Source of the DNA: Lentimicrobium sp.
GTDB taxonomy: Bacteria; Bacteroidota; Bacteroidia; Bacteroidales; Lentimicrobiaceae
Assembly: GCA_013336205.1 (NCBI GenBank)
Contig: JAAXUD010000057.1
Span: forward strand, 1-9,904
DNA: 9,904 nt
Reading direction: 5' to 3'
A model generated the notes under the pieces. That model worked only from the letters and a program-made list of their open reading frames with translations, did no database searches and was not told the DNA's origin. The position numbers were made by a program, and so were the translations under genes. Of the stretch, positions 1-6,242 are shown in pieces; the first letter of the stretch is position 1; each line of letters starts with the position of its first letter.

Positions 1-2
1 TT

Positions 3-2198
3 TTTCATTATATGCGCAGGCTCAACACCGTTATTGTTAATGAAGAGAAAACCGAAGGCTGGGAGGATATTTATCACAAACGGCACATTGCCATTGGAAT
101 TCCAAGTATGTATGGTAAGTACCGGGAGCCGAAATTTGAGGCTTTAGGGCTGGCGTTCCGGCTGGAGAAAGTGGCTGCAGGCTTGATGGAGCAACTGATC
201 GGCAGTATAAACCTGGATTATATTACCGCCAAAACACTACGTCGCATTTACCTGGTGCTGGAATTATTCCGCGAAGGACTCGAACTCGATGGTGTAAGCG
301 ATCAGGGGTATGATTCAAATCTTAAGATGTTCCGTTTCAGTTTGAATTCTGCCAGTTTTTCTGTCGGACAGTATATAAACAGACTCCAGTTTATGTCGGG
401 CAGTGTGCGTGAAATTATCAATAAGTATTTTCTCCGCATATATGATCGGCAGTTAAGGGTTATCATACCTCAGATTTATCCCGCCGAAATGAAACAGGAT
501 GAAGCTGCCAGCAAGCAGTTTCTTGTTCGGAAATCAGAACAGTTTTACCGCGAGATGTTATCCTCTGCTTTTATGGTTCAGCAGCTTGATGCATTTATTA
601 CCCGGATTCTCGGCTCGTTCAGGCTTATGGTCGATAACTATCCTGAAGAGACCATCCGCAGCATCATGTCCTACAATACCGATCTGGTTATTTCATCCCT
701 TTACAAGGAAACCCCTGAAATGGATAACCAGATCTTTCTGGGATCAAAAGCCTATTTTCTGAAAAAGTTGTTCTTGCTGGGATTCCCGGTTCCGCCCGGA
801 TTTGTGCTTACCACCGAGATTTTCAGGCGCCGCGAAGCCATATTGCAGAATCCTTATATTGAGAAGGAATTCGACCTGATGATCCGCAAGCAGGTAGCCA
901 GCCTCGAGAAACTTACCGGGCAACAGTTTGGAAATCCGAACAACCCTTTGATGCTTTCAGTCAGGTCGGGCACTGCCATTTCAATGCCCGGGGCTATGAA
1001 TACTTACCTTAATGTGGGCATTAATGATAATATCGTGGAAGTGCTCAGCCGGCAGCCTAATTTCGGATGGACCTCCTGGGATTGTTATCGCCGCTTTCTG
1101 CAAAGCTGGGGCATGGCTTACGGGGTTTCGCGCGATGAGTTTGATATGGTTATGATCGAATTCAAGAAAAAATATGGGATTGACCAGAAAATTGACTTCT
1201 CAGGGGCTCAGATGAGAGAAATGGCCTATGCCTATAAAGACATTCTCTTTAGTCATAATATTCACTTTAAAGAAGAACCGTTTGAACAGCTGAAGCAGGT
1301 GATTTTTAATGTGCTGGAATCCTGGTCAAGCGAAAGAGCGCAGGTTTACCGCGATTATCTTGAGATAGCTGATGAATGGGGCACTGCCGTGATTATTCAG
1401 AAAATGGTGCTGGGTAACCTTCATCGTACTTCCGGAACAGGCGTACTGTTCACACATGCACCTGATCTTGAAAAGCCCGGGATGCATCTTTATGGCGATT
1501 TTACCCTTTGCAGCCAGGGCGAAGATATTGTGGCCGGACTGGTGCATCCATGGCCGGTTACGGAAAGGCAGCGCAAGAATATGTTCGGCGATAAGGGGGT
1601 TTCATTGCAGTCTTCATTCCCGGAGATCTATGCCCGGCTTTCAGAAGTGGCTTTGGCACTCACCGAAACACACGGCTTTAGTCACCAGGAAATTGAATTT
1701 ACCTTCGAAAGCGAGAAACCCGAAGATCTGTTTATTCTTCAAACACGCGATCAGGAAATACGCAAACCCGATCTGAGCTATGTTTTCGATTGCAAAGTGA
1801 GCGAAATGAAACTGCTGGGACGTGGCATCGGACTCGGGCAGGGTGTTATGAACGGTATCCTGGCTTTCGATATGGACGATCTTGTGTTGTATGCCGACCT
1901 CAAAGACAACAAGATATTGATCAGGCCAGACACCGTACCCGACGATATCGGGATGATTTTTGCCTGCGACGGACTGGTAACAGCCCGTGGTGGTGCCACC
2001 TCGCATGCCGCGGTTACTGCAGTAAGACTCGATAAAACCTGCGTGGTAAACTGTACAGAACTTGTTGTTAATGAAAAAGATAAGCTCTGTATTATCAATG
2101 GTCGCACACTCCGGAGTGGAGAGAAAATTGCCATTGACGGAAACCTTGGGAATATTTATATCGGAAATTACCCTGTTAAACTCGCTGAGATCATCTAA
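3..2198 (+). CDS. PEP/pyruvate dikinase-like phosphotransferase (5' partial)
   Basis: Residues are numbered from the ATG at 12, but the frame stays open to the window edge and the first visible residues read like the middle of a domain, so the true start is probably upstream. About 240 residues of mostly helical, unassigned sequence come first. A PPDK_N-type ATP-grasp domain follows: LGSKAYFLKK at 243 with the nucleotide-binding Lys246, SVRSGTAISMPG at 316 with Arg318, GTAVIIQKMVLGN at 457 and QGEDIVAG at 502. The phosphohistidine swivelling domain has TARGGATSHA at 657, with His665 as the expected phospho-carrier. Known enzymes of this family (PPDK, PEP synthase) use ATP to phosphorylate this His and pass the phosphate to pyruvate on a C-terminal barrel. 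Here only 63 residues follow His665, so that barrel is missing and the acceptor is unknown. It is probably cytoplasmic and lies 44 bp before the GAPDH-like gene, likely co-transcribed. The family assignment is firm; the reaction is not. Confidence 0.9.
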   Translation, partial: FHYMRRLNTVIVNEEKTEGWEDIYHKRHIAIGIPSMYGKYREPKFEALGLAFRLEKVAAGLMEQLIGSINLDYITAKTLRRIYLVLELFREGLELDGVSDQGYDSNLKMFRFSLNSASFSVGQYINRLQFMSGSVREIINKYFLRIYDRQLRVIIPQIYPAEMKQDEAASKQFLVRKSEQFYREMLSSAFMVQQLDAFITRILGSFRLMVDNYPEETIRSIMSYNTDLVISSLYKETPEMDNQIFLGSKAYFLKKLFLLGFPVPPGFVLTTEIFRRREAILQNPYIEKEFDLMIRKQVASLEKLTGQQFGNPNNPLMLSVRSGTAISMPGAMNTYLNVGINDNIVEVLSRQPNFGWTSWDCYRRFLQSWGMAYGVSRDEFDMVMIEFKKKYGIDQKIDFSGAQMREMAYAYKDILFSHNIHFKEEPFEQLKQVIFNVLESWSSERAQVYRDYLEIADEWGTAVIIQKMVLGNLHRTSGTGVLFTHAPDLEKPGMHLYGDFTLCSQGEDIVAGLVHPWPVTERQRKNMFGDKGVSLQSSFPEIYARLSEVALALTETHGFSHQEIEFTFESEKPEDLFILQTRDQEIRKPDLSYVFDCKVSEMKLLGRGIGLGQGVMNGILAFDMDDLVLYADLKDNKILIRPDTVPDDIGMIFACDGLVTARGGATSHAAVTAVRLDKTCVVNCTELVVNEKDKLCIINGRTLRSGEKIAIDGNLGNIYIGNYPVKLAEII

Positions 2199-2242
2199 TT
2201 TGTAAATTGCAACAGATTTTCAGCTTATAAAAACTAGTGATT

Positions 2243-3490
2243 ATGGAAAGACCAAATGGCAGGAATCTGCTGGGTATCAACGGAGCAGGCAGAATCGGGA
2301 AGTTAACCCTATGGAATCATTTATTGCATAGAAACTTTGGTGGAATCGTGGTGAATGTGGGTAGGGGAGTAGGTAAAAACCTCGATTCCCTGATTCACAA
2401 CATACTGAATGATTCCACTTACGGTTCGCTTTCGACCTTCCTTTACGGGCGTTCCGGCCGGAAATGTGTAGTAAAAATACTTGATTCAGCACAGAGCCTT
2501 GTAGAGTTTGATGGTATTCCGGTGCAGTTTTTGAATACTGCCCGAAATCCAAAGGATATCAACTGGTCAGCCCACAATGTACGCCTGGTGGTTGATTGCA
2601 CCGGGGCTTTCCTCGATCCTACCATTCCGGCCGACAATCCAAAGGGTAGCCTGCGCGGTCACCTGGAAGCCGGCGCTGAAAAAGTAGTGGCAAGCGCGCC
2701 ATTCAAAATTAAGGATTCAACCCTGAAAACACCGGCCGATTCCACTATGATGGTGTTTGGTATCAATCACCTTGACTTTGATGTTAATAAACACCACATC
2801 ATCTCAGCCGCCAGTTGCACCACCACTGGCCTTTCGCATATGATGAAGCCCTTGATGGATACACCGGAAACCTCTACCATACTTACGGCTTCCATGTCCA
2901 CTATTCATGCAAGTACCAGCACCCAGAGTATCCTTGATTCAGTGCCCTCCGCCGGATCTTCCGACTTGCGAAAAAGCAGATCGGTACTCAACAATATTAT
3001 TATTACCTCAACCGGTGCAGCCAAAGCGCTGGAAAAGATTATTCCTGAAGTGCAGAAAGTCGGATTTATGGCTGACTCGGTTCGTATCCCGATAAATACA
3101 GCCAGCCTGATAATTCTGAACATCACCTTCCATTCTCCGCTGAATGAAATTGGCGATCCCGTTGTAACCCGGGAGTTTCTTAACAGCGTTTATGAGCAGG
3201 CCGCCCATGGGCCAGCCAGCGGATTACTCGAATTCAGTGAGGAACAGAATGTGAGCGCCGATATGATTGGCAGGCAGGCGGCAGTGGTTATCGAAGGTGT
3301 TGAGACCCATACACGCACCGGCTTTATGGCTTTGAACCCCTCACTTTTGAAAAACTTTGGCGTTGATCTTACCCAGGACATCATGATTCCTGTTTGCCAT
3401 GCCAAGATCTTTGGCTGGTACGACAATGAGTTTGGCAGTTATGTAAATATGCTCGGAAAACTGACCGAATATATTGATAAAAAGATGTAG
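2243..3490 (+). CDS. Glyceraldehyde-3-phosphate dehydrogenase, long divergent form
   Basis: GAPDH oxidises glyceraldehyde-3-phosphate with NAD(P) and phosphate in glycolysis, or runs in reverse in gluconeogenesis. The ATG at 2243 is preferred to the in-frame GTG two codons earlier; it gives 415 aa against about 335 for usual GAPDHs. The Rossmann motif is GINGAGRIGK near the N-terminus. The catalytic Cys192 sits in SAASCTTTG and the catalytic His222 in STIHASTSTQ. TSTGAAKA, a phosphate-site SVRIP and a C-terminal WYDNEFGSYVNML are all recognisable. Oddities: the second-strand Asp that binds the adenosine ribose of NAD is Val39 (VVNVGRG where VVNDL is usual), the usual SCTTN is SCTTT, and extra segments are spread through the NAD domain and C-terminal half. 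These suggest altered cofactor use or a paralogue with a special role, while the catalytic pair suggests it is active. The 44-bp gap upstream shows no terminator or TAnnTTTG box, so it is probably transcribed with the dikinase-like gene. Confidence 0.9.
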   Translation: MERPNGRNLLGINGAGRIGKLTLWNHLLHRNFGGIVVNVGRGVGKNLDSLIHNILNDSTYGSLSTFLYGRSGRKCVVKILDSAQSLVEFDGIPVQFLNTARNPKDINWSAHNVRLVVDCTGAFLDPTIPADNPKGSLRGHLEAGAEKVVASAPFKIKDSTLKTPADSTMMVFGINHLDFDVNKHHIISAASCTTTGLSHMMKPLMDTPETSTILTASMSTIHASTSTQSILDSVPSAGSSDLRKSRSVLNNIIITSTGAAKALEKIIPEVQKVGFMADSVRIPINTASLIILNITFHSPLNEIGDPVVTREFLNSVYEQAAHGPASGLLEFSEEQNVSADMIGRQAAVVIEGVETHTRTGFMALNPSLLKNFGVDLTQDIMIPVCHAKIFGWYDNEFGSYVNMLGKLTEYIDKKM

Positions 3491-3559
3491 GCGAATCTTT
3501 AATAATTTGAAACCAGTTAAATAGCCGCGTTTGAAATAAATACGGCAGAATAATGCAGG

Positions 3560-3597
3560 CAAATGCAGGAATACGACAGCTCGTGTTTCTGCATTTG
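3560..3597 (+). terminator. Strong hairpin after the GAPDH gene, likely terminator
   Basis: Bases 3561-3576 pair with 3581-3596 around the loop CAGC (3577-3580), giving 16 consecutive pairs. C3560-G3597 adds another, and weaker pairs can extend it further. Two of the 16 pairs (3572/3585 and 3569/3588) are G-U wobbles in + strand RNA but would be A-C mismatches in - strand RNA, so the fold favours a + transcript. It begins 70 bp after the GAPDH stop and is followed by GTTTTATC, a weak U tract. Intrinsic termination is the simplest reading; a 3'-end stabilising structure is the alternative. Confidence 0.65.
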
Positions 3598-3640
3598 TTT
3601 TATCAGTTATGTCTCAAAACAGATTCAGTCAGGCACTTGC

Positions 3641-3908
3641 CCCCTTCAAACAGCCGAAGGCTGCGGAACTTTATGAACAGCCGCAGGCTATTGAACTTTT
3701 TGAACAGCCGAAGGCTATTGAACTTTTTAAACCTGCCTGATTGCCTGGGCATCCAGACAGACAGGCGCCCGCAGGGCAGTTGAACCGCTTGAGGTCCGTG
3801 ACACGCGTCAGAAGGTAAGACGCGCGCAAACTGTGAACTTTTTGAACAGCCGAAGGCTTTTGAACGCGCGAAGCGCATTGAACCTTTTGAACAGCCGCAG
3901 GCCATTTG
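3641..3908. repeat. Array of short C(GNA)G hairpins with TTGAAC spacers
   Basis: Eleven-base hairpins recur, each with a 4-bp stem closed by a C-G pair over a GAA or GCA triloop and flanked by TTGAAC-like boxes. AGCC-GNA-GGCT copies lie at 3652-3662, 3679-3689, 3706-3716 and 3848-3858, with a decayed copy at 3893-3903. Copies with other stems are GCCC-GCA-GGGC at 3767-3777 and GCGC-GAA-GCGC at 3866-3876. Spacing is 27 bp for the first three and again for the last pair, and 18 bp between 3848 and 3866. A larger inverted repeat, CGCGTC at 3804-3809 with GACGCG at 3819-3824, lies in the middle. Because 27 is a multiple of three, both strands show spurious open frames here; they have repetitive low-information translations and are not called as genes. 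The array fills most of the 477-bp gap between the GAPDH and TonB-receptor genes. Confidence 0.85.
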
Positions 3909-3911
3909 AAC

Positions 3912-3945
3912 TTTTCGTTCTATTGTAGCTTTTATCCTACCTTTG
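3912..3945 (+). promoter_or_regulatory. Bacteroidetes-type promoter for the TonB receptor gene
   Basis: TACCTTTG at 3938-3945 matches the Bacteroidetes -7 consensus TAnnTTTG exactly. The -33 element is weak: only TTTTCG at 3912-3917 sits at the right distance (20 bp). Transcription would begin near 3952, leaving a leader of about 16 bases before the ATG at 3968. The promoter directly abuts the hairpin repeat array. Confidence 0.55.
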
Positions 3946-3967
3946 CGCCCTTCAATTTTAAACAACT

Positions 3968-6028
3968 ATGATGGAAAAACAACGACTGACCAAATCCGGA
4001 TTGGTGAGTTTCAGGCGCTGGACCCGCAAAGCATACGCGGTGTTTAACAGCCTGGGGCGAAGCATCCGGATTGGGGTACTCAGTCTGTCGTGTTCCATTC
4101 TTGTGTTGCCCGGCTTTAGTCAGGCGCAACCCGACAGCATTCAGAACGCAACCACAGACCGGGAACTTGAACTCGACGAAGTGGTGGTTAGTGCGCAAAG
4201 AACCCCTGTGGTTCAATCGCAGCTGATGCGCGTAGTTCAGGTAATCACCCGTGCTGAAATTGCTCAGTCGCCCGCAACTGATCTTGCAGGTTTGCTTGAG
4301 CATATCCGTGGTGTTGATATCAGGCAGCGGGGAGCGTTCGGTATGCAGGCCGATATCAGCATCAGGGGTGGAAGCTTCGACCAGACTTTAATTTTAATCA
4401 ACGGTGTCAACATCAGCGACCCGCAAACTGGTCATCACAATCTTAATATCCCTGTCGATCTGTCTTCAATTCAGCGGATCGAAGTCCTGCAAGGTCCGGG
4501 AGCCAGGGTGTTCGGACCAAATGCATTCAATGGCGTAATAAATATTATCGCCGGCGAGCCTGAAAAGCCACAGTTAACAGCTTCCTTAAGTGGCGGTCAG
4601 TACGGATTTGCCCGTGCTTCAGCAACGGTATCGGTGGGAAAGGGGAATTTTAGAAATTTTTTGGGTCTGAGTGCCAACAGAAGTGATGGTTATACCGAAA
4701 ACACTGATTTTAAAAACGGAAACCTCTATTATCGCACCCTTATACCTTTGGGAGGAGCTTCGTTTGATCTCCAGGCCGGATACACAGCCAGGGCTTTTGG
4801 TGCCAACAGCTTTTATACACCCAGGTATCCTGAGCAATTTGAAGAAACCCGTTCGCAGTTTGCTTCTCTGAAATTTACACCACCCGGCCGGATTAATCTC
4901 AAGCCCGTTGTATACTGGCGCCGGCACCATGACCGGTTTGAATTGTTCCGGAATGAAGCGCCGGAATGGTACAAAACCCATAATTACCACATGACCGATG
5001 TGGCCGGTGGTTCACTCAACTGGATGACCGCAGGCCGTTTTGGGAAAACATCCCTCGGTGCCGATTACCGTTTTGAGCATATTTTAAGCAATGTGCTTGG
5101 CGGGCTGATGGATGTGACAAAGCCTGTTCCGGGAGAAGACGACGTCCTGTTTACACGGTCTTTTCAGCGCCAAAGCTTTAGCCTTATGGCAGAACAGGCT
5201 TTTTACCTTGAAAAGTTCTCTGTTTCTGCCGGCTTATTGACACATATAAATAAGGCCCTGCCCGAAGGTATTAGTCTCTACCCGGGCATTGACCTTGGCT
5301 GGCAACTTTACCGGAATTTGCGCTGGTATGCCACCGCCAACCGGACCTTGCGACTGCCCACCTTTACCGACCTGTTTTATTCAGGTCCGACCAATACCGG
5401 TAATCCTGAACTGAAGCCTGAAGAAGCGGTTTCTTTGGAATCTGGTTTTAAGGGCAGCCTGAAATCGCTTGATTTCGAGCTATCGGTCTACCATCGTTGG
5501 GGCAGGAATATGATTGACTGGGTCAAATTTCCCGGAGATGAAAAGTGGCAAAGCCTGAATCTGACAGAAGTAAATGTAACAGGTCTGGAAGCAGGGGTGA
5601 ATATTCCTTTGGGCAGGAAATCCAAAAACCCGGAAGACCTTCAACGCCTGAGTATTAATTACACCTGGCTTGATGCCAATAAAAGGAGTGATGGATTTAC
5701 CTCTCTATATGTGCTGGATCATTTACGCCATAAACTCGACCTGAGCCTGGGTCACCGGATTACCCTGAATAGTGGCTTCGAATTAAGATTTTCGTGGCAG
5801 GACAGGGCTGGCGGGTATCTACCTTTTACCGATGGCGTATTTACTTCCGAAATTCCGTATAAACCGGTCTGGCTTGCGGGTTCAAGGGTTTATTATAATT
5901 TCACCCACTTTCAGCTGTATGTGGATGCTTCAAATCTTTTCGACAAGGAAGTAATCGACCATGCCAATGTGCCGCAGCCGGGAAGATGGATTGTGGGCGG
6001 TGTGAAGTTTAGATTTTCTCTGAAATAA
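3968..6028 (+). CDS. TonB-dependent outer-membrane receptor (BtuB-like architecture)
   Basis: This 686-aa protein should be a 22-stranded outer-membrane barrel that imports a scarce ligand using TonB energy. The signal peptide has an unusually long n-region (about 34 residues, many basic) and a hydrophobic stretch around 35-50, with probable cleavage after SQA near 53. Cys42 lies inside that stretch, but the hydrophobic run continues past it, so a lipoprotein is less likely. A TonB-box-like LDEVVVSAQR starts at 69. The plug covers about 79-194, with SIRGGSFDQTLILINGV and RIEVLQGPGARVFGPNAFNG as its hallmarks. The rest is barrel, including NPELKPEEAVSLESG near 480 and an aromatic final strand (VKFRFSLK). 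It lacks the N-terminal carboxypeptidase-like domain of SusC proteins, and no SusD follows. I see no cobalamin riboswitch upstream. Ligand unknown: siderophore, corrinoid, haem or small glycan are all possible. The start is supported by the promoter just upstream. Confidence 0.92.
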   Translation: MMEKQRLTKSGLVSFRRWTRKAYAVFNSLGRSIRIGVLSLSCSILVLPGFSQAQPDSIQNATTDRELELDEVVVSAQRTPVVQSQLMRVVQVITRAEIAQSPATDLAGLLEHIRGVDIRQRGAFGMQADISIRGGSFDQTLILINGVNISDPQTGHHNLNIPVDLSSIQRIEVLQGPGARVFGPNAFNGVINIIAGEPEKPQLTASLSGGQYGFARASATVSVGKGNFRNFLGLSANRSDGYTENTDFKNGNLYYRTLIPLGGASFDLQAGYTARAFGANSFYTPRYPEQFEETRSQFASLKFTPPGRINLKPVVYWRRHHDRFELFRNEAPEWYKTHNYHMTDVAGGSLNWMTAGRFGKTSLGADYRFEHILSNVLGGLMDVTKPVPGEDDVLFTRSFQRQSFSLMAEQAFYLEKFSVSAGLLTHINKALPEGISLYPGIDLGWQLYRNLRWYATANRTLRLPTFTDLFYSGPTNTGNPELKPEEAVSLESGFKGSLKSLDFELSVYHRWGRNMIDWVKFPGDEKWQSLNLTEVNVTGLEAGVNIPLGRKSKNPEDLQRLSINYTWLDANKRSDGFTSLYVLDHLRHKLDLSLGHRITLNSGFELRFSWQDRAGGYLPFTDGVFTSEIPYKPVWLAGSRVYYNFTHFQLYVDASNLFDKEVIDHANVPQPGRWIVGGVKFRFSLK

Positions 6029-6060
6029 ATAATGCCTTCGCTGGAAGTTGGTTATTTTTT
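6028..6060 (+). terminator. Possible weak terminator after the TonB receptor gene
   Basis: AATAA at 6028-6032 can pair with TTATT at 6052-6056, and CTTC at 6036-6039 with GAAG at 6044-6047, leaving an unpaired internal loop. A run of six T ends at 6060. The stem is imperfect and AT-rich, so this is only a candidate, though position and T-run fit. Confidence 0.35.
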
Positions 6061-6124
6061 ATAGTGATATATGCTATTTTTCCTTTCAGAGGTCTCTTGG
6101 AGGTGCCCGGTTATTAGAGCCACT

Positions 6125-6176
6125 TATTTTACAAAAATGTAAAATATATAGCGATATATTTTACAAAAATGTAAAA
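6125..6176. promoter_or_regulatory. Paired palindromic operator-like sites upstream of the ATPase gene
   Basis: The 18-bp palindrome TTTTACAAAAATGTAAAA occurs twice, at 6127-6144 and 6159-6176, with no differences. The arms TTTTACA and TGTAAAA flank AAAA; in the first copy they extend to nine bases each (6125-6146). The copies are 32 bp apart, close to three turns of the helix, so a protein bound to both would sit on one face. The second copy ends 13 bp before the TTTGG of the -33 element. This layout suggests a dimeric regulator binding cooperatively. The regulator is unknown; the ATPase itself has no obvious DNA-binding regulator domain. Confidence 0.6.
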
Positions 6177-6189
6177 AAAGAGGCTTTTA

Positions 6190-6221
6190 TTTGGATTTTT
6201 CCCTGCTAAAGGCTATATTTG
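6190..6221 (+). promoter_or_regulatory. Bacteroidetes-type promoter for the ATPase gene
   Basis: TTTGG at 6190-6194 and TATATTTG at 6214-6221 match the -33 and -7 consensus, with 20 bp between TTG and TAnnTTTG. Transcription would start near 6228, about 15 bases before the ATG at 6243. This excludes the upstream in-frame TTG at 6219, which lies inside the -7 box. Confidence 0.7.
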
Positions 6222-6242
6222 CATTGCCTAAACTTTTTAATT

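Noticed and set aside
1641..2134. Long antisense frames under the phosphohistidine domain of the dikinase-like gene.
   Set aside because: They lie wholly inside a well-supported + strand gene and show no domain features; codon-bias shadows explain them.
3524..3546. Small inverted repeat GCCG/CGGC just after the GAPDH gene.
   Set aside because: Only four solid pairs with an internal mismatch; the strong hairpin at 3560-3597 is a better explanation for transcript ending.
3848..3858. UUCG tetraloop hairpins on the - strand (GCCTTCGGC).
   Set aside because: The 11-base palindrome pairs best as a 4-bp stem with a three-base loop; aligning it as a C(UUCG)G tetraloop breaks the next pair, and the GCA variants lack UUCG.
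3641..3908. CRISPR array.
   Set aside because: Repeats are imperfect, only about 27 bp apart with no unique spacers of regular length, and no cas genes are present.
3553..3965. Open reading frames on both strands (76 codons on +, 120 codons on -) across the intergenic region.
   Set aside because: Their translations are periodic echoes of the 27-bp repeat (a multiple of three keeps frames open), they overlap the terminator-like hairpin and the promoter, and they resemble no protein family.
3491..3967. Cobalamin or other riboswitch upstream of the BtuB-like receptor.
   Set aside because: I see no B12-box-like sequence, and the predicted transcript leader is only about 16 bases, too short for a riboswitch.
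6070..6141. Short 23-codon frame in the gap before the ATPase gene.
   Set aside because: No promoter or recognisable peptide features, and it runs through the first palindrome.
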